From Porodaedalea pini (taxonomy: Eukaryota; Basidiomycota; Agaricomycetes; Hymenochaetales; Hymenochaetaceae), in NCBI GenBank assembly GCA_002794775.1, contig NBAY01000140.1, positions 1-56,718 of the forward strand: DNA of 56,718 bases, in the 5' to 3' direction. Below the pieces are notes generated by a model. That model ran no database searches, was not told where the DNA came from, and saw only the letters and a program-made list of their open reading frames with translations. The position numbers were made by a program, and so were the translations under genes. Positions 22,670 to 33,800 of this stretch are shown one piece after another (position 1 is the first letter of the stretch; each line of letters begins with the position of its first letter).

Positions 22670-25600
22670 CTAGACGTGATATGAAGGGGGAAGCTCTGAA
22701 AACATAGGCATAGCATCGGGAGGACGACGAAACGAAAAGTAGGCAAATTTTAATAGCAAAAGGAAGTTATTAGGACGGAACCAGTCAGGGAAGTGAATAG
22801 GTAAGATACGTTGACGAAAAAGGCCATAGCGAATATGAGCGAAAAAGGGACAAACATTCAAAAGATGATGGACATCATGCTTGATGCACAGGGGGTCCGG
22901 GCAACGTGGTTCAGGATTGCAGATATGCAGATCGAGTGCATTGAGCAAGATGCCAACGGCACGTCCATGAACTATGCGGGATATCCTCTTCTCAGGAGGC
23001 AGTTTGAGAAATGCGTGGAACGATCAAGTGGGGTTTAGGATGAACAAGGATGGTTCGGCAATCGATCGATGGCCCCGTAAATTAATGAGGCGAACTTTCC
23101 ACTCTCGAATGAGGTTGAGTTGGAGTTGCGCGGTAAGGTTTGGTAGTGAGTCCGGGATGGGCCCACAAGTTCGGTTGGTCGCGGCATCTTTGGCCAATTT
23201 ATCAGCCTTAGAATTGCCCAGGACTCCCATATGTGAAGGAAGCCACTGGACCATGATATGTGATGCAGGGTGGTGTTGGACCAGAAATATTCCACACAGA
23301 CGACGAAAGAGAATGATGAAGTCGGCATGACTGTTGTCGTCGGTAAAGATGAGGTTTGTGCAATTAAGCGAATCGGTGACAATGTGGATATGCACTGGTG
23401 TGAAGCATTTCGTGAGAAGAGAAGATATCCAGCATATGGCTGCGATGAGTGCTTCCTGCTCCTCGAACAGTATATTCGAGCGAGAGTGCGCTACTGAAGA
23501 AAAGACAGCTAGTTCGTGGTGATCGTGCATAATGACGTATCTGTGGCCGCCGTTGGTGACACCGTTGTCGTCCGAGATGATGGAACCGTCTGTGAAGATG
23601 AAATATTGATGAGGAGGTGGTCGTAGGTAAAAGGAATTAAATGAATGGATGGCTCTCTGGCGTTGGTCAGGAGTTGGAATGGGGGTAAGTATGAGCCTGG
23701 AATGTACGGGGACAAAAATGGGGTAAGCGGGGATTTAGGGATAGAAACGTTTGGGAGGAGTGCCTCATAGAGGTAACTGTCCTTCTTGGGTGTGCAGTTC
23801 GAATGCGAATAGTAAGAAAGTAAGAAACGTTGAGACAACATACAGATGAAAAGATCAAGTGGAGGAATCAAAAGAACAGATTCAGCAATAGAGTGGTTTA
23901 AAGTGTGTTGGGTAACGGAATGTAAAAAACGATTCTGAATAGGTTGTAAGAGGGAAGGAATGAAGTTGGATTCAGGGAAAAGAACTGCGGCATATGTTGC
24001 CACAGAATGGATGAGGCCGAAATATAAAAGCCAAGCGTATTGGAAATATGCTCCATTGGAAGAATGAAAAAGGAAAGAGCGTTGGTGTAGGGTAGAAAGC
24101 ACCTTATTCGCGTGAGCTTGAAAATGAAAAAATGACCCCAAGCCATGTAATGTGTCGTGAAGGTGAAATAACGAGGTTGCCTGGAAGAGAAAGGGACGCT
24201 GAAGTTGTTTGGGATGGGTTGGGAAGAAAAGATCGAAAATGATAGTGAGCCATTTGTGGATGAGGAATGATGTGTAAAAGTTTGGTGGCGTTGGGGTCAA
24301 TCGATAAACCAAGCGCCTGGAATTGGGAAGAAAGAAAGGAAAACTGGTTGCGTAACCGTACCAGATTGGTTGGGATACTAAGTGATCGGGCAGAAAGGAG
24401 GTGATCGTCCATATAGGCGAATAAAGGACAGTGTGGACCGAAGCGTTTGTAATAAGAAAAAATAACGTCGGCTGAAGTGAAGACTGAAATGAGAGGGGAT
24501 AAAGGGGATCCCTGAGGGACACCGCGATTGGGTTTGATGAAAGGATGAGAAAAGAAATTATTGAAATGGAATGAAATTGGGCGATCTGTAAGCCAGGAGG
24601 CTAGGATGCGAATAAAGTTAGGATGGACCTTCAAAAGAATGAGCTTATTAAGAAGAAGAGAATGGGAGATGTTGTCGAAAAAACCCTGAATATCCACGGA
24701 CAGGATTGATGTAATGTAATAACGATGACGTTGATGAGTTCTGCGGTTGACAGGCTCACCATGCGTAATAAAAGGATTGGAAAGAATGAAGGATAAAAGT
24801 TCATAGCAAGCGGTGAGGGAGGAACGATGTTTCCGACACCCATGCTGGGAGTCGGGAAGGAGGTTATTCTTTTCAAAAAAGGGTTGGAGAAAATTGAAAA
24901 GAACACGTTCGAAAAGTTTTCCGATAGTGTCCACCAAAGTGATGGGTCGGAAAGCCCTAGGCACTGTAAAGTCAGAGCGTTTGGGCTTAGGAATGAATGT
25001 AATGAGAGACGTTTTAAAAGAAAGGGGAAAATGGCCTAACTCGAGACATTTAGAAAAAAGGTCCGCAAAAAATTGTCCCTGGTGCTCCACTAGCAGCACG
25101 AGATGTTGATACGAGATGTGGTTGTTCCCCGGGCTCGTCTCTTTGTCAATTCCACTAAGGGCGTTGAGCATGTTGTTCACTGACACAATCGGGCTGTCTG
25201 CTAGCGCCGGTAAATGAACCGGTTCTGGCTGAGACGAAAGAGGCGGAAAGAATGTACTGCGAAACAGGGAGGCTTTGTCGTCCTCGGTTATCAAGAAGGA
25301 TCCGTTAAGCATCCTGAGTGCACCGATAGGGGCGTGGCGACGTGCGATGCCCGTGAACTGTCGATGCCAGATGGAGTGCTGATTGGAGCTTTGAAGGCGG
25401 GCTCCATAAAATGCAGATTTGGCCCTGGACAATTCTACATCCAGCTGACGTTTAGTTTCCTTGGACGGGTTTCGACAGTGTTCCCGGTAGAGTTTGGAAC
25501 AGGCTTCAGACCACCAAGCATTGGGGCCGAAGTATGTGCGGGGTTTGCATTTGTGGAGGAATGCTTTGGCAAAAGAAGAAAAGGAATCCTGAAAAGAAAA

Positions 25601-26475
25601 AAGTAAATCGTCCAGCGACTGTGTCGAATGAATGTTTTGAAGGTTGAAGGAAAAAAGTTTGGAGTCACAGAATTCGGAAACGAAGGTGGGTAAGTCATGG
25701 GAGCGAATTGACCGAAGAGGAGGTTGAGGAGGAGCAACAAGAAAGTTAAGTTTAAAAGAAAATGAAAGCGGGTAATGGTCTGAAGAAGTAGTAAAGGAAG
25801 GGTCGGCAATGATGATGGACTCGGAGATTTGGGAAGAAAAATCGTCAGACGAAAGGACAAGGTCTATAATGGAATGACAATTGGTAGATCTGTTATAATA
25901 AGTTGGTTGGTCTGGTGGGTTACAAACAGTGAGGCCGGCCTCGCTGATCCAGTCAGTGAGGACCCGAGAGTTGGAGAATTCGTAATCTTGTGCGGGGAGC
26001 GACCATAAAGAAGAGTGGCGGTTAAAATCGCCGACGAAAATGTTAGAAATCGAATTTGTTAGAAGGGGTAAGTTGGATTCAAATTCGTGCTGCGAAGGAG
26101 AGTTGTAAACGTTCCACAGGAGCAAAGGGGTGGGGAGGTCGCGGGAATAGAGATAACTGAAATGTTGGGTGAAGGAGTCAAGGTCTGAAATAGAGAAACT
26201 CGGTGAACTAGGCGAGAATGAACGTAAGTGCAACATCGGGGTTTACCCGTTGTTGGAGGAAGGAATGTGGTATAGGGTGCGTAATTACGAGAATCAAACG
26301 CTCGTGCACCTGAAGGGTCAGATTTGGAGGGGAGAACCCTTTGGATAACAGGAATCTCTTGGAGACAGACAATGTCAGGGGCCCAGTGGGTGGATGAAAA
26401 TGAACGAAATAGGAAGTCAAATGAAGGTGAAGAATTGCGAATGTTAAGGGAAAGGACAGATATCGTGTTAGACAT
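22670..26475 (-). pseudogene. LINE ORF2 (endonuclease, reverse transcriptase, RNase H), broken
   Basis: Domains follow the expected order. The endonuclease shows IVCLQE, FVGDFNRHSSLW and SSDHYPLSF. The reverse transcriptase shows FRPITLVDTIGKLFERVL, ILSVDIQGFFDNISHSLL, GVPQGSPLSPLI, FAYMDDHLL and WLGVIFS. RNase H shows FIFTDGSIISDDNG, IVTDSLN and LPSHMGVLGNSKADKLAKDA. The tail has CPDPLCIKHDVHHLLNVC. The frame changes between about 26,190 and 26,236 (inside the endonuclease), at an A6 run at 24,127-24,132 (T6 in the sense strand, one base too many, just after the polymerase core), and between about 23,600 and 23,730 (before RNase H). A TGA at about 23,024 separates RNase H from the zinc-binding tail. 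The core catalytic residues survive but the protein cannot be made whole. Confidence 0.85.
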
Positions 26476-26481
26476 GGAAAA

Positions 26482-27573
26482 TTAGTAAGGGGATTGATAA
26501 TTACGATGAGTGGGACAGTCAGAAGACCGAGTGCTATGGTTGCCATGGCAGTTGATACACAACGCGAAGTGCTTGCACTGAAGATTGTTAGCCGCCGTGC
26601 ATGGCGCGCATTTAGTGACATGTACTGCGGTGCGGTGAGGTTCGGAGCAGATGGCGCAACGCGCTGCTGATCGGCACTTGGAAGCAGGATGCCCTAGTCG
26701 ATGGCAGTTGTCGCATTGGTTGATTGTCGGGCGGGCCTTCATCTCTTCGAGGTGACAAATAACACCGAAAACGGGGACCAAACGGTTACTGTGTAGGAAG
26801 AAATGATCAAAGGAAAGACGGTCAGGGTCTTTCATGATGACTGAAACATTGCAAAAGTCGCGCTCATTCAGTCGCTCAGGGGACGACATGAATCTGGGTG
26901 GGAACATGAATTCTCGCCCTTCGAACTGGGGCAGAGTTGAAATTTCGTTAAAGAGATCTGACTCGCTGTAGATCAGTTTGGACTCCCTATCGTAGATGGG
27001 AACCCCAGGAATGACCATCTTAAACTGCGGGGACGGGATAAAAGGTTTCGCCCCGCTGATGTTAAGGATGTGACTGAGCTGGGAGGCGAGGGAAGAATAG
27101 TTAGTGTCAAAATCCGCTCGGATGTTGGTGAAGGAAATCAGAAGGTTGCTGTTGGAGGTATACTTGATGTTCAGCACCACCAAGTGTTTGAACAGTGGGT
27201 TGCCTTTGAGGCCAGCCCTCACCGCATTTTTGACGGATTGTGTAAGTGGTCGAACTGCGAGATCCCCTGGCAGGGAGAAGTAAACTCGCTTGATATTGGA
27301 CGAGTGAATATTAACCGATCCGTGAGACCGGTTAACAGGTACCGTTGAGATTTCCCCATCAGGGTTCTCTACAGTAGGGCGTAAGACTTTGGTGGGGGTC
27401 GTCTTAGGTTTCTTCTGCGCCGCTTTCACGTAGGTAACTGTGGTGAAGCCGTCCCTGTCAGTTCCGATAGATTCGACCTTCGGGTGATATATGGTTGTGT
27501 CGCCCGGTCTGGGGGTGTTATGAGCTGAATGAGCATAGCCATCAGGCGTGTAAATAACGCCTTCGGAGCTCAT
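26482..27573 (-). CDS. LINE ORF1b, zinc-knuckle RNA-binding protein
   Basis: 363 intact codons beginning inside the ATGA overlap with ORF1a. The middle has RNA-binding-like sequence, and the C-terminus a series of zinc knuckles: CDNCHRLGHPASKC (C-x2-C-x4-H-x4-C), then CAICSEPHRTAVHVTKC, and CINCHGNHSTRSSDC. This is the usual nucleic-acid chaperone end of a LINE gag protein. It stops six bases before the ATG of ORF2. Confidence 0.8.
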   Translation of the reverse strand: MSSEGVIYTPDGYAHSAHNTPRPGDTTIYHPKVESIGTDRDGFTTVTYVKAAQKKPKTTPTKVLRPTVENPDGEISTVPVNRSHGSVNIHSSNIKRVYFSLPGDLAVRPLTQSVKNAVRAGLKGNPLFKHLVVLNIKYTSNSNLLISFTNIRADFDTNYSSLASQLSHILNISGAKPFIPSPQFKMVIPGVPIYDRESKLIYSESDLFNEISTLPQFEGREFMFPPRFMSSPERLNERDFCNVSVIMKDPDRLSFDHFFLHSNRLVPVFGVICHLEEMKARPTINQCDNCHRLGHPASKCRSAARCAICSEPHRTAVHVTKCAPCTAANNLQCKHFALCINCHGNHSTRSSDCPTHRNYQSPY

Positions 27574-28964
27574 GTGATAACCCGATCCTGGGACACACGT
27601 ATTGGCGATGGCAGCGGCATATTCGGTCTTTCTGCTCTTAGGGGTTTGGACACGTTGTTTAACGATGGGGGGTCGGGAGGGAACCGGTTGTCGTGGACGA
27701 AGCGAGCGCCAATGGGGTCGGGAAGAAACTTGACCTGTGATTTGTTAGCCGATGAAGAAGGTTTGACAGTTGTTAAAGAAGGAGACGAGCGAGTAAGCTG
27801 TTTTTCAAGATTGTTAGTTTTGTCAACAAGAGAGGAAACGAGAGAAGTAAGAGACTGAATAGAACGGGACATAGAAGCCATGTTGTCAGAAATTTGTTGT
27901 TCGCGTATAACCTGTGCTGAAACATGTAAGTCATCAAAAACATGTTTGAAGTCAGGTGAATGGATTCGATATGAGGAATGGAAGGCCTGAAGCGATTCAT
28001 TCGCCTTATTCTCCTTGATAGTTTCGTCGTCGAAACAGTGTGATTTACTGACCCACGAGACGAGGTTGGAGGCCACGTCCGCGAGGGCTTTGCCGGCACG
28101 AATCGGGTCGTCATGCCACGGCGTGGGAGAAGTCCACGAAGGCTGCGTGATAAGCATAGATATATGATCAATGGTCTCCTTGGTCAGGTGCATGAAGGAG
28201 GCAGAAACGCGTTCGGCGATTTGCGGGTCCTCGTATTCCGAGATTGACACGTCGTCCATATCGTTATCGATCTGAGGAGCTTGACTCATGCTGGGGGCGT
28301 AGAGGTCGTCGGCCTCCATGTCATCGGTTTCGTCGATTCGTGCGGGTGGCTGTAAGGCATGATGCTCTTCCTCCGAATTGGAGCGTTTGAGGGAAGATTG
28401 TGAATCGATAATGGGGGTAGGGGGTAAATCCCCTTGCTTGCGGAGGGCGGCTGCGTGAGCGTCCGCTTCGACATCGGGGGACCAATTGGCACGGTTCTTC
28501 GCTACAGTTTCGCAGACGGCATCGTTGTGGTTAAAGGTCTTATCGCGACCACAGACGATGCAAAGTTTGTCTTTGCCGCTAACACAGCTGCGACTGTGGT
28601 AGGGGAGATCCGATTTACACTCCTCACACTTGGTGGGGTCCTTGGGATTGGCAAGGGAAAGAGACGACTTTGTTTTATGGAGAGAGGCTTTAGCTCTGGT
28701 CAGCATTTTGCTGTCCATAGCAGAGAGAGGAAAAGAAAACGAGTTGACTGCAAGATTCCCACGATCCAGATGGTGGTGGTAGGAGTTCAAGAAGTGACGA
28801 TCAGTCCATCCGCACGTATGTACCAGAACTTCTCTAGACTGCGCTTTTGCTGATCTCCTTAAGCAACTGGTATCAATGCCGCCTAAGATACGCCGTGCCT
28901 CTGGACACCGTGGAATTGACTCAAGCAGCTGAGCAGCCTGAGCTTGAAGTCGAGCAACGTTCAC
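27570..28964 (-). CDS. LINE ORF1a, gag-like protein with Cys pairs
   Basis: 464 codons if read from 28964. A more natural start may be the ATG at 28718 (MDSKMLTRAKASLH), which leaves about 380 residues. CEEC and CIVC pairs, with nearby Cys and His in SDLPYHSRSC and FNHNDAVC, suggest a zinc-binding fold near the N-terminus. An acidic middle (DETDDMEADDLYAP) and a helical segment (MSRSIQSLTSLVSSLVDK) that may form a coiled coil follow. No stop or frameshift is seen. Its stop codon overlaps the next start in the sequence ATGA. Confidence 0.7.
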   Translation of the reverse strand: MNVARLQAQAAQLLESIPRCPEARRILGGIDTSCLRRSAKAQSREVLVHTCGWTDRHFLNSYHHHLDRGNLAVNSFSFPLSAMDSKMLTRAKASLHKTKSSLSLANPKDPTKCEECKSDLPYHSRSCVSGKDKLCIVCGRDKTFNHNDAVCETVAKNRANWSPDVEADAHAAALRKQGDLPPTPIIDSQSSLKRSNSEEEHHALQPPARIDETDDMEADDLYAPSMSQAPQIDNDMDDVSISEYEDPQIAERVSASFMHLTKETIDHISMLITQPSWTSPTPWHDDPIRAGKALADVASNLVSWVSKSHCFDDETIKENKANESLQAFHSSYRIHSPDFKHVFDDLHVSAQVIREQQISDNMASMSRSIQSLTSLVSSLVDKTNNLEKQLTRSSPSLTTVKPSSSANKSQVKFLPDPIGARFVHDNRFPPDPPSLNNVSKPLRAERPNMPLPSPIRVSQDRVIT

Positions 28965-29075
28965 CTAATGTCATGACCTCAAAGAAAAGGAAACTATCCC
29001 ATCGATACAGGCCTGTGTTCTTCCTTTACTGCTATTCAGTTACATTAAATCCTAACGATGCATTTGTTGGAACAG

Positions 29076-29575
29076 AGGTCACCGTGCATCCTCGTTCACC
29101 CCGGATGACGTCAACGAGCTCGTCGAAATCCGTGCGCGACAACGGACATTCAACGGCGCGTATGCTCGCACTGCGCTCGGGAACCTGGGCTACTCCATAA
29201 CCGTACTCAAGCTCTTTGACAGGCGATTCTATCGCAGTGAGTAATCCCTCTTCGTTCTCCTTCTTTGCGACGCTCGAATTTATGACGACAACGAAAGTTG
29301 GTTTATTATACGCCGTCCTTGCCGGCCTGCTCTTCGTGCTCTCTTACTTCCGTTCGCGTCACAGCACACACGACTTTGCGGATCACTATCGGACACTAGG
29401 CGCATCAAATGGAGGGGTGCAGGTCATAAAGACTGTTGGTCAGACCGGCAAGCGAATATTCGGTCGACCGTTCGTCACGGCGGGGTGGATAGTGCTGGCT
29501 GTCTCGCTTGTTGTATTGACAGTCGAAGTTGGTCTGCTTGTACTTGTGGTAAAACTTTGTGAGTGGACAGCGTAA
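29076..29575 (+). pseudogene. DUF202-type membrane protein, 5' end missing
   Basis: Two exons (about 29076-29236 and 29298-29575) join in phase. They encode SFTPDDVNELVEIRARQRTF, then YARTALGNLGYSITVLKLF, DRRFYRIGLLYAVLAGLLF, a hydrophilic loop, and FVTAGWIVLAVSLVVLTVEV, ending near VVKL or at the TAA at 29573-29575. This matches the three-span DUF202 family of fungi. Relatives carry a longer hydrophilic N-terminus with the start codon. Here the frame runs back into a TAA at about 29,050, and the only nearby ATG (28971) cannot be spliced to it in phase with any GT donor I see. The LINE begins just upstream. Either the first exon was displaced by the insertion or it uses unusual splicing. Confidence 0.6.
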
Positions 29576-30821
29576 TTCACAGTCTGGTCGATGACTGACA
29601 TTTAAAAAATGCAGCTGTTTTATAGAACTTTGTATTTCAGCAGTGGCTTTAATTCTCACTAACCTCTTGCCAACATTTCCCACTCTTAGGGGACTCTCGT
29701 AAAGCTCTGCTTCATAATCTGAGGACTTCCCACAGCTTCGATTGGACTGGATTTCCGCCAATGCTGAGTCGGGATATTGTCAATCTGATTCGCGGAAGGA
29801 ACAGCCATTTACACGGCCTGAGAATTAGTCTTGAAACAAGCATTAACAGTCTTTCTAAGAGGAGAGTCAAAGAAATCTAGCTTCAGAAAAGTAACAGAAC
29901 TGAAACGGTCAAGCATACCCTTCCCCCCAAAAACAACCGGGAATAGACGATAATATGGCTTCTGTCAACCTATTCACGGAAGACTCTGACCTCCCTATGT
30001 GCCAGAAACTTGATCGACGAGTCATCGCCCTCTCCGAGGAGTATCCAAACTCTCACGCGCCGGACCACAGATTTGCTAGCTCCCATCAACGCGTCTGTGG
30101 CCTGCTTCGCGTCTGTGGCATCCTTTAAGAGCGATATTGTGCTCTCGGGATGCCCCTCCTTCACCTCCAGCTATGATGGATACTGGTTCTCGAAGAGGCG
30201 AGGAACAACTGCGATAGCTGCTTCTCCAGTCAGCGGTGGCCGCTGTTCTCGGTGAAGTTTGCGGGTGAAAGCAAGAATTTGGCAGTGCATTTGATCAAGA
30301 CCCAGCATTCGATGGCTTCGTTAGGCCGACAGCATCAAGCGGCAGGACAGAACTGGGTATTAGTGAATGGTTCCTACAAGAGAGTCTCAGGCCATCGTCC
30401 AAACGAAGGCCGAAACCAGGAACGTACACGATCCTTTACATGCGCTAAAGACTGGAGAGGACCGCTCTGTCCACTCTGACCGACTTTCTGCAGATGTTAC
30501 CTGACGTTGCGGTCGCCAACTTCGTTAAATAATTTGCCTTGAGCTGAGCGATACGCATTTTGCGTCGCTGATGATCAATTCAAACGGGAGCTCATCTCAG
30601 TTCATCGATGAAGATAGAACACTGCACACCGACTCCTATCCGTACAAATTGTAAAATGATATTCAAAAAATAGACATCCATGCCCATGAAATAGTTGTAC
30701 AACACATGCGGGGGGATAACATACATTGAGTAATGCTACATAGTTTAGTCCAAGATAAGTGAGGATTCCTTCATCATACATACGAACTGTGCCCCTTCAA
30801 CATAAACAATAATTCGCTCGT
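29576..30821. other. Spacer with short degenerate frames
   Basis: About 1.2 kb between the DUF202 remnant and the 3' end of the large coiled-coil gene. Open stretches at 29690-29878 (containing DWTGFPPMLSRDIVNLI) and from the ATG at 29955 look protein-like but are short, have no family match and cannot be joined convincingly. A decayed gene is possible. The last 300 bases should be the 3' untranslated region of the minus-strand gene. Confidence 0.35.
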
Positions 30822-33800
30822 TCAACCGAAAGGATTGCTAGTCTCCCGTGCCATAAGTTCGTTAAGCCCGCGCACGACCTGACCAGCACTGCGCCGGACG
30901 ACCTCTTTCTCCTCCACGTCCACCTTTGATAGCCACTTGCTCTCGAAGCGGTCAGGATGCCACCGTAGCAACTGTTCCTTCAGCCGATCGCGCGCGCTCT
31001 TATCACTTGAATGAGCGGGAGATAGCACAAAAGCGCCGATCGCGTTCGCGGTGAGGTCCTCTGCATTGGACGGTTGTCGTAAGACAGGCCACGGTATGGA
31101 GCGGAAGAACAGTACTGGTCGGTCCTTTAGTGACGCCCACGCACTCTCGTATGCAGCCCACGCTCGTTGTACCTGCTCGCGTCCACCCGCCGAAGCCGTC
31201 GCCGCGGCCGCAGCTTGAGCAGCGCGCTCCTGCTCCGCCCGCAGAGAGTCCCGCCGAAACTGCTCTTGCTGCTTGCGTGCGTTCTCCTCCTGTCGACGAC
31301 GCCATTCTGCCTCGGAGAGCGGAGAACTGTTCGTATATGAGCCTGCCGTGCCACTGGGTGACGGGCCAGCACCTGTACCGGCGGTGCTTGAAGTCTTCCA
31401 AGCGCCTGTCGTGGCTTTATATGACTCGCCCGTCGCCGTGCGGTTGCTACTCGAGCTATTGGAGCTCGCATTTGTCGGTCGTGTGCTTGACGACCAGGCG
31501 GAACTCGCAGAGCTGGCAGTTGACGCGCGCGAGAAATCTGACGCTGCAGAGGATGCGGAACTCGCAGAGGAACGTTGACTCCCGCTCCAATTAGAATGTA
31601 TGCTGCTGGCGCTCGACGCCGCACGGCCAGAAGGGAAGGAGCCCGATGCTGACGAGAACGACGCTGAAGGATTCGGGATAGAATGGGAGAAGGAGCTTGA
31701 TGAAGCAGTCCCTCGAGGATCGCGTCTACGCGCATCCTCCTGAAGCTTACGTTGCTCGTAGAAGCGGAGGAGATCCTGCTGTTCTTTGATTTCCTCTGCT
31801 GTGCGTCGTCCTTCTTCATCTTCCCTCCGACGTTGTTCCGTATCCTTCTCCCTCTGCTCGTACTCCTCCCGCTTAGTTCTCTCATCCTCCCAGTCTCTTT
31901 GCATACGACGCTCCCGTTCCCTCAGCAGATCCTTCTCCCTTCTTTCCCTTTCCCTTTCTTCCCTCTCCCTCGTCTGACGTTCCCTTGCTTCCCGTTCCTC
32001 TTGCTCTCGCTCCCTCTCCTTCTCCAGCTTCTTCAACACATGCCCTTCAACACGCTTCCTATCCTCTTCTTCCCGTTGACGACGTAGCGCCACCTCTCTA
32101 TCCTTCTTAGCACGCTCCTCGTTTCTTCTCCGCTCGTCTTCTTCCTCTCGGCGTGCAAGCTCCTCCTCACGCTGTTGCAATTCTCTACGATGGCGTTCGA
32201 GCGCTTCTTCCTTTGCACGCAGCTCCTCCTCCTTCTGCCGACGCGCAAGAGCTTCCTCTCGCTGATGAAGCGCCCATTCCTGACGCTTTAACTCATCCTC
32301 CTGCGCGCGCAGTTCATCCTCTTTCCGGCGTTGCTCCGCAGCACGTTCCTCCTCCTCCTGTCTTCGCAGGGCCTCCTCACGCTCTTTCTCCTCCTTCCTC
32401 CGTTGCGCTTCCGCGAGCTCGCGCTGGCGACGCTTCAGCTCTTCGACTTTCTGCCTGAGCTCATCCTCCTTTCGGCGTTGTGCCTCAAGCTCAGTCTGCC
32501 GCTGCGCCTCCAACACACGCTGCTGCTCTTCCAATGCTGCCTCTTTCTTCTTCTGCAGCTCCAGCTGCCGCGTCTGCTCCGCAATCTCACCCTCCTCCCG
32601 CAACCGCAACCACTCTTCCATCTCGCGCCGGTGCCTGCTGAGCTCCTCTTCCTTCACCGCAAGCTCCCGCTCCTTCTGCTGCCGTAGCTCTGCCTCCCGC
32701 TGACGCTGCGCCTCGAGCACACGTTGCTGTTCGGCGAACTCCGCTTCGCGAGCGCGCTGCGTTGCAACCAGCTCCTCGCGCAGTTCACGAGCCGTCCGTT
32801 CCTGCGCCGCGCGTTGCTCCTCCAAGAGTTCCTCACGTAGTCTGCGTTGCTGTTCCTCGAAAAGAAGCTTCTGCTGCTCAGTGGCCCCGCTATCGTGTGT
32901 ACGGACCCGTGCAGAAAGCTCTGCCTCGCGCTTTCGTTGCTGTGCATCCCGCTGGCGGAGCTCCTCAGTCTGACGATTGATTGCTTCCTCACGCTCCTTC
33001 TGCTTCCGATCCGTATCACGATCCCGCTCCTTTGCCATGCGATCAGATAGAGCCGAGGTGGACGGCGAGCTGCGCACACGCTCATTGAAGGATCCCGCGG
33101 CAGGAGATGCAGAAGAAGGCTCTAAGTCAGGCAAAGACTCCGTGACACGCGATTTCGCGCCCACGCGCGGCGCAAACTTACTTGCTCTCGCATCGTGTGT
33201 CATCTGTGCATGTACCGCAGGCTCTAAGATCTCAGTTGGATAGCGCGACATGCTTGCACCTGGCATAGCCATAGACGCTGGGAAGGGTGGAGGCGATGGC
33301 GGTCTACGACCACTGAAGAAGGGAGAGTGACGACTGCTAGAAGCAGATAATGGAGGCGTAGATATTGGGGGTGAAGGCGTAGGCATATAAGAATCTGGGC
33401 CGGGCACAGGCGAGCGCCGCGAGGTACTCATCCCTGGCGTAGGTACGGGCAGTGAGCTCTTCGGACTTGGCATGGGCTGCGTAAAGCTTTGCGTCTGAGT
33501 CTGCGAGGGACGCCGTGCAGGAGAACCCGCACTTGTATCACTATCATTGCGCCTACGAAACGAGTATGCGCTCGCTCCTGGAGAAGCACTCGCACTAAGG
33601 GGTGTAGTTGGTACATTTGCGTTCGTGGTCCCACTTGCATTCGCCGTCACATACACATTCGAAGTCGTGGGCATGCTGGCTTTGTTCTCGGGTGGACGCC
33701 AGAACCGTGCAGGCCCATCAGTCGAACGCTGACCTTGGCTTTGCGGATGAGCCGCTACGGAGGAAGCACCGAATGCTGCAGATGATAGTCCGTGCACAGG

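Larger units (their letters stand above)
22560..28990 (-). mobile_element. Degenerate non-LTR retrotransposon (LINE, Tad/I-like), about 6.4 kb
   Basis: Three reading frames in transcription order on the minus strand make a LINE: two gag-like frames with zinc-binding motifs, then ORF2 with AP endonuclease, reverse transcriptase, RNase H and a zinc-binding tail. An RNase H domain together with an AP endonuclease fits the Tad and I groups. The ends are not sharp: no clear poly(A) tail appears at the 3' side (about 22,560-22,670) and I could not identify target-site duplications. The 5' end must lie between the first gag frame and the DUF202 exon at about 29,076. ORF2 has three frame changes and a nonsense codon, so this copy is dead. 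Confidence 0.85.

Noticed and set aside
31130..32690. Leu/Ser-rich plus-strand frames opposite the large coiled-coil gene
   Set aside because: They are antisense translations of GAG/CAG/CGG-rich coiled-coil codons; the same shadows appear opposite the inverted copy.
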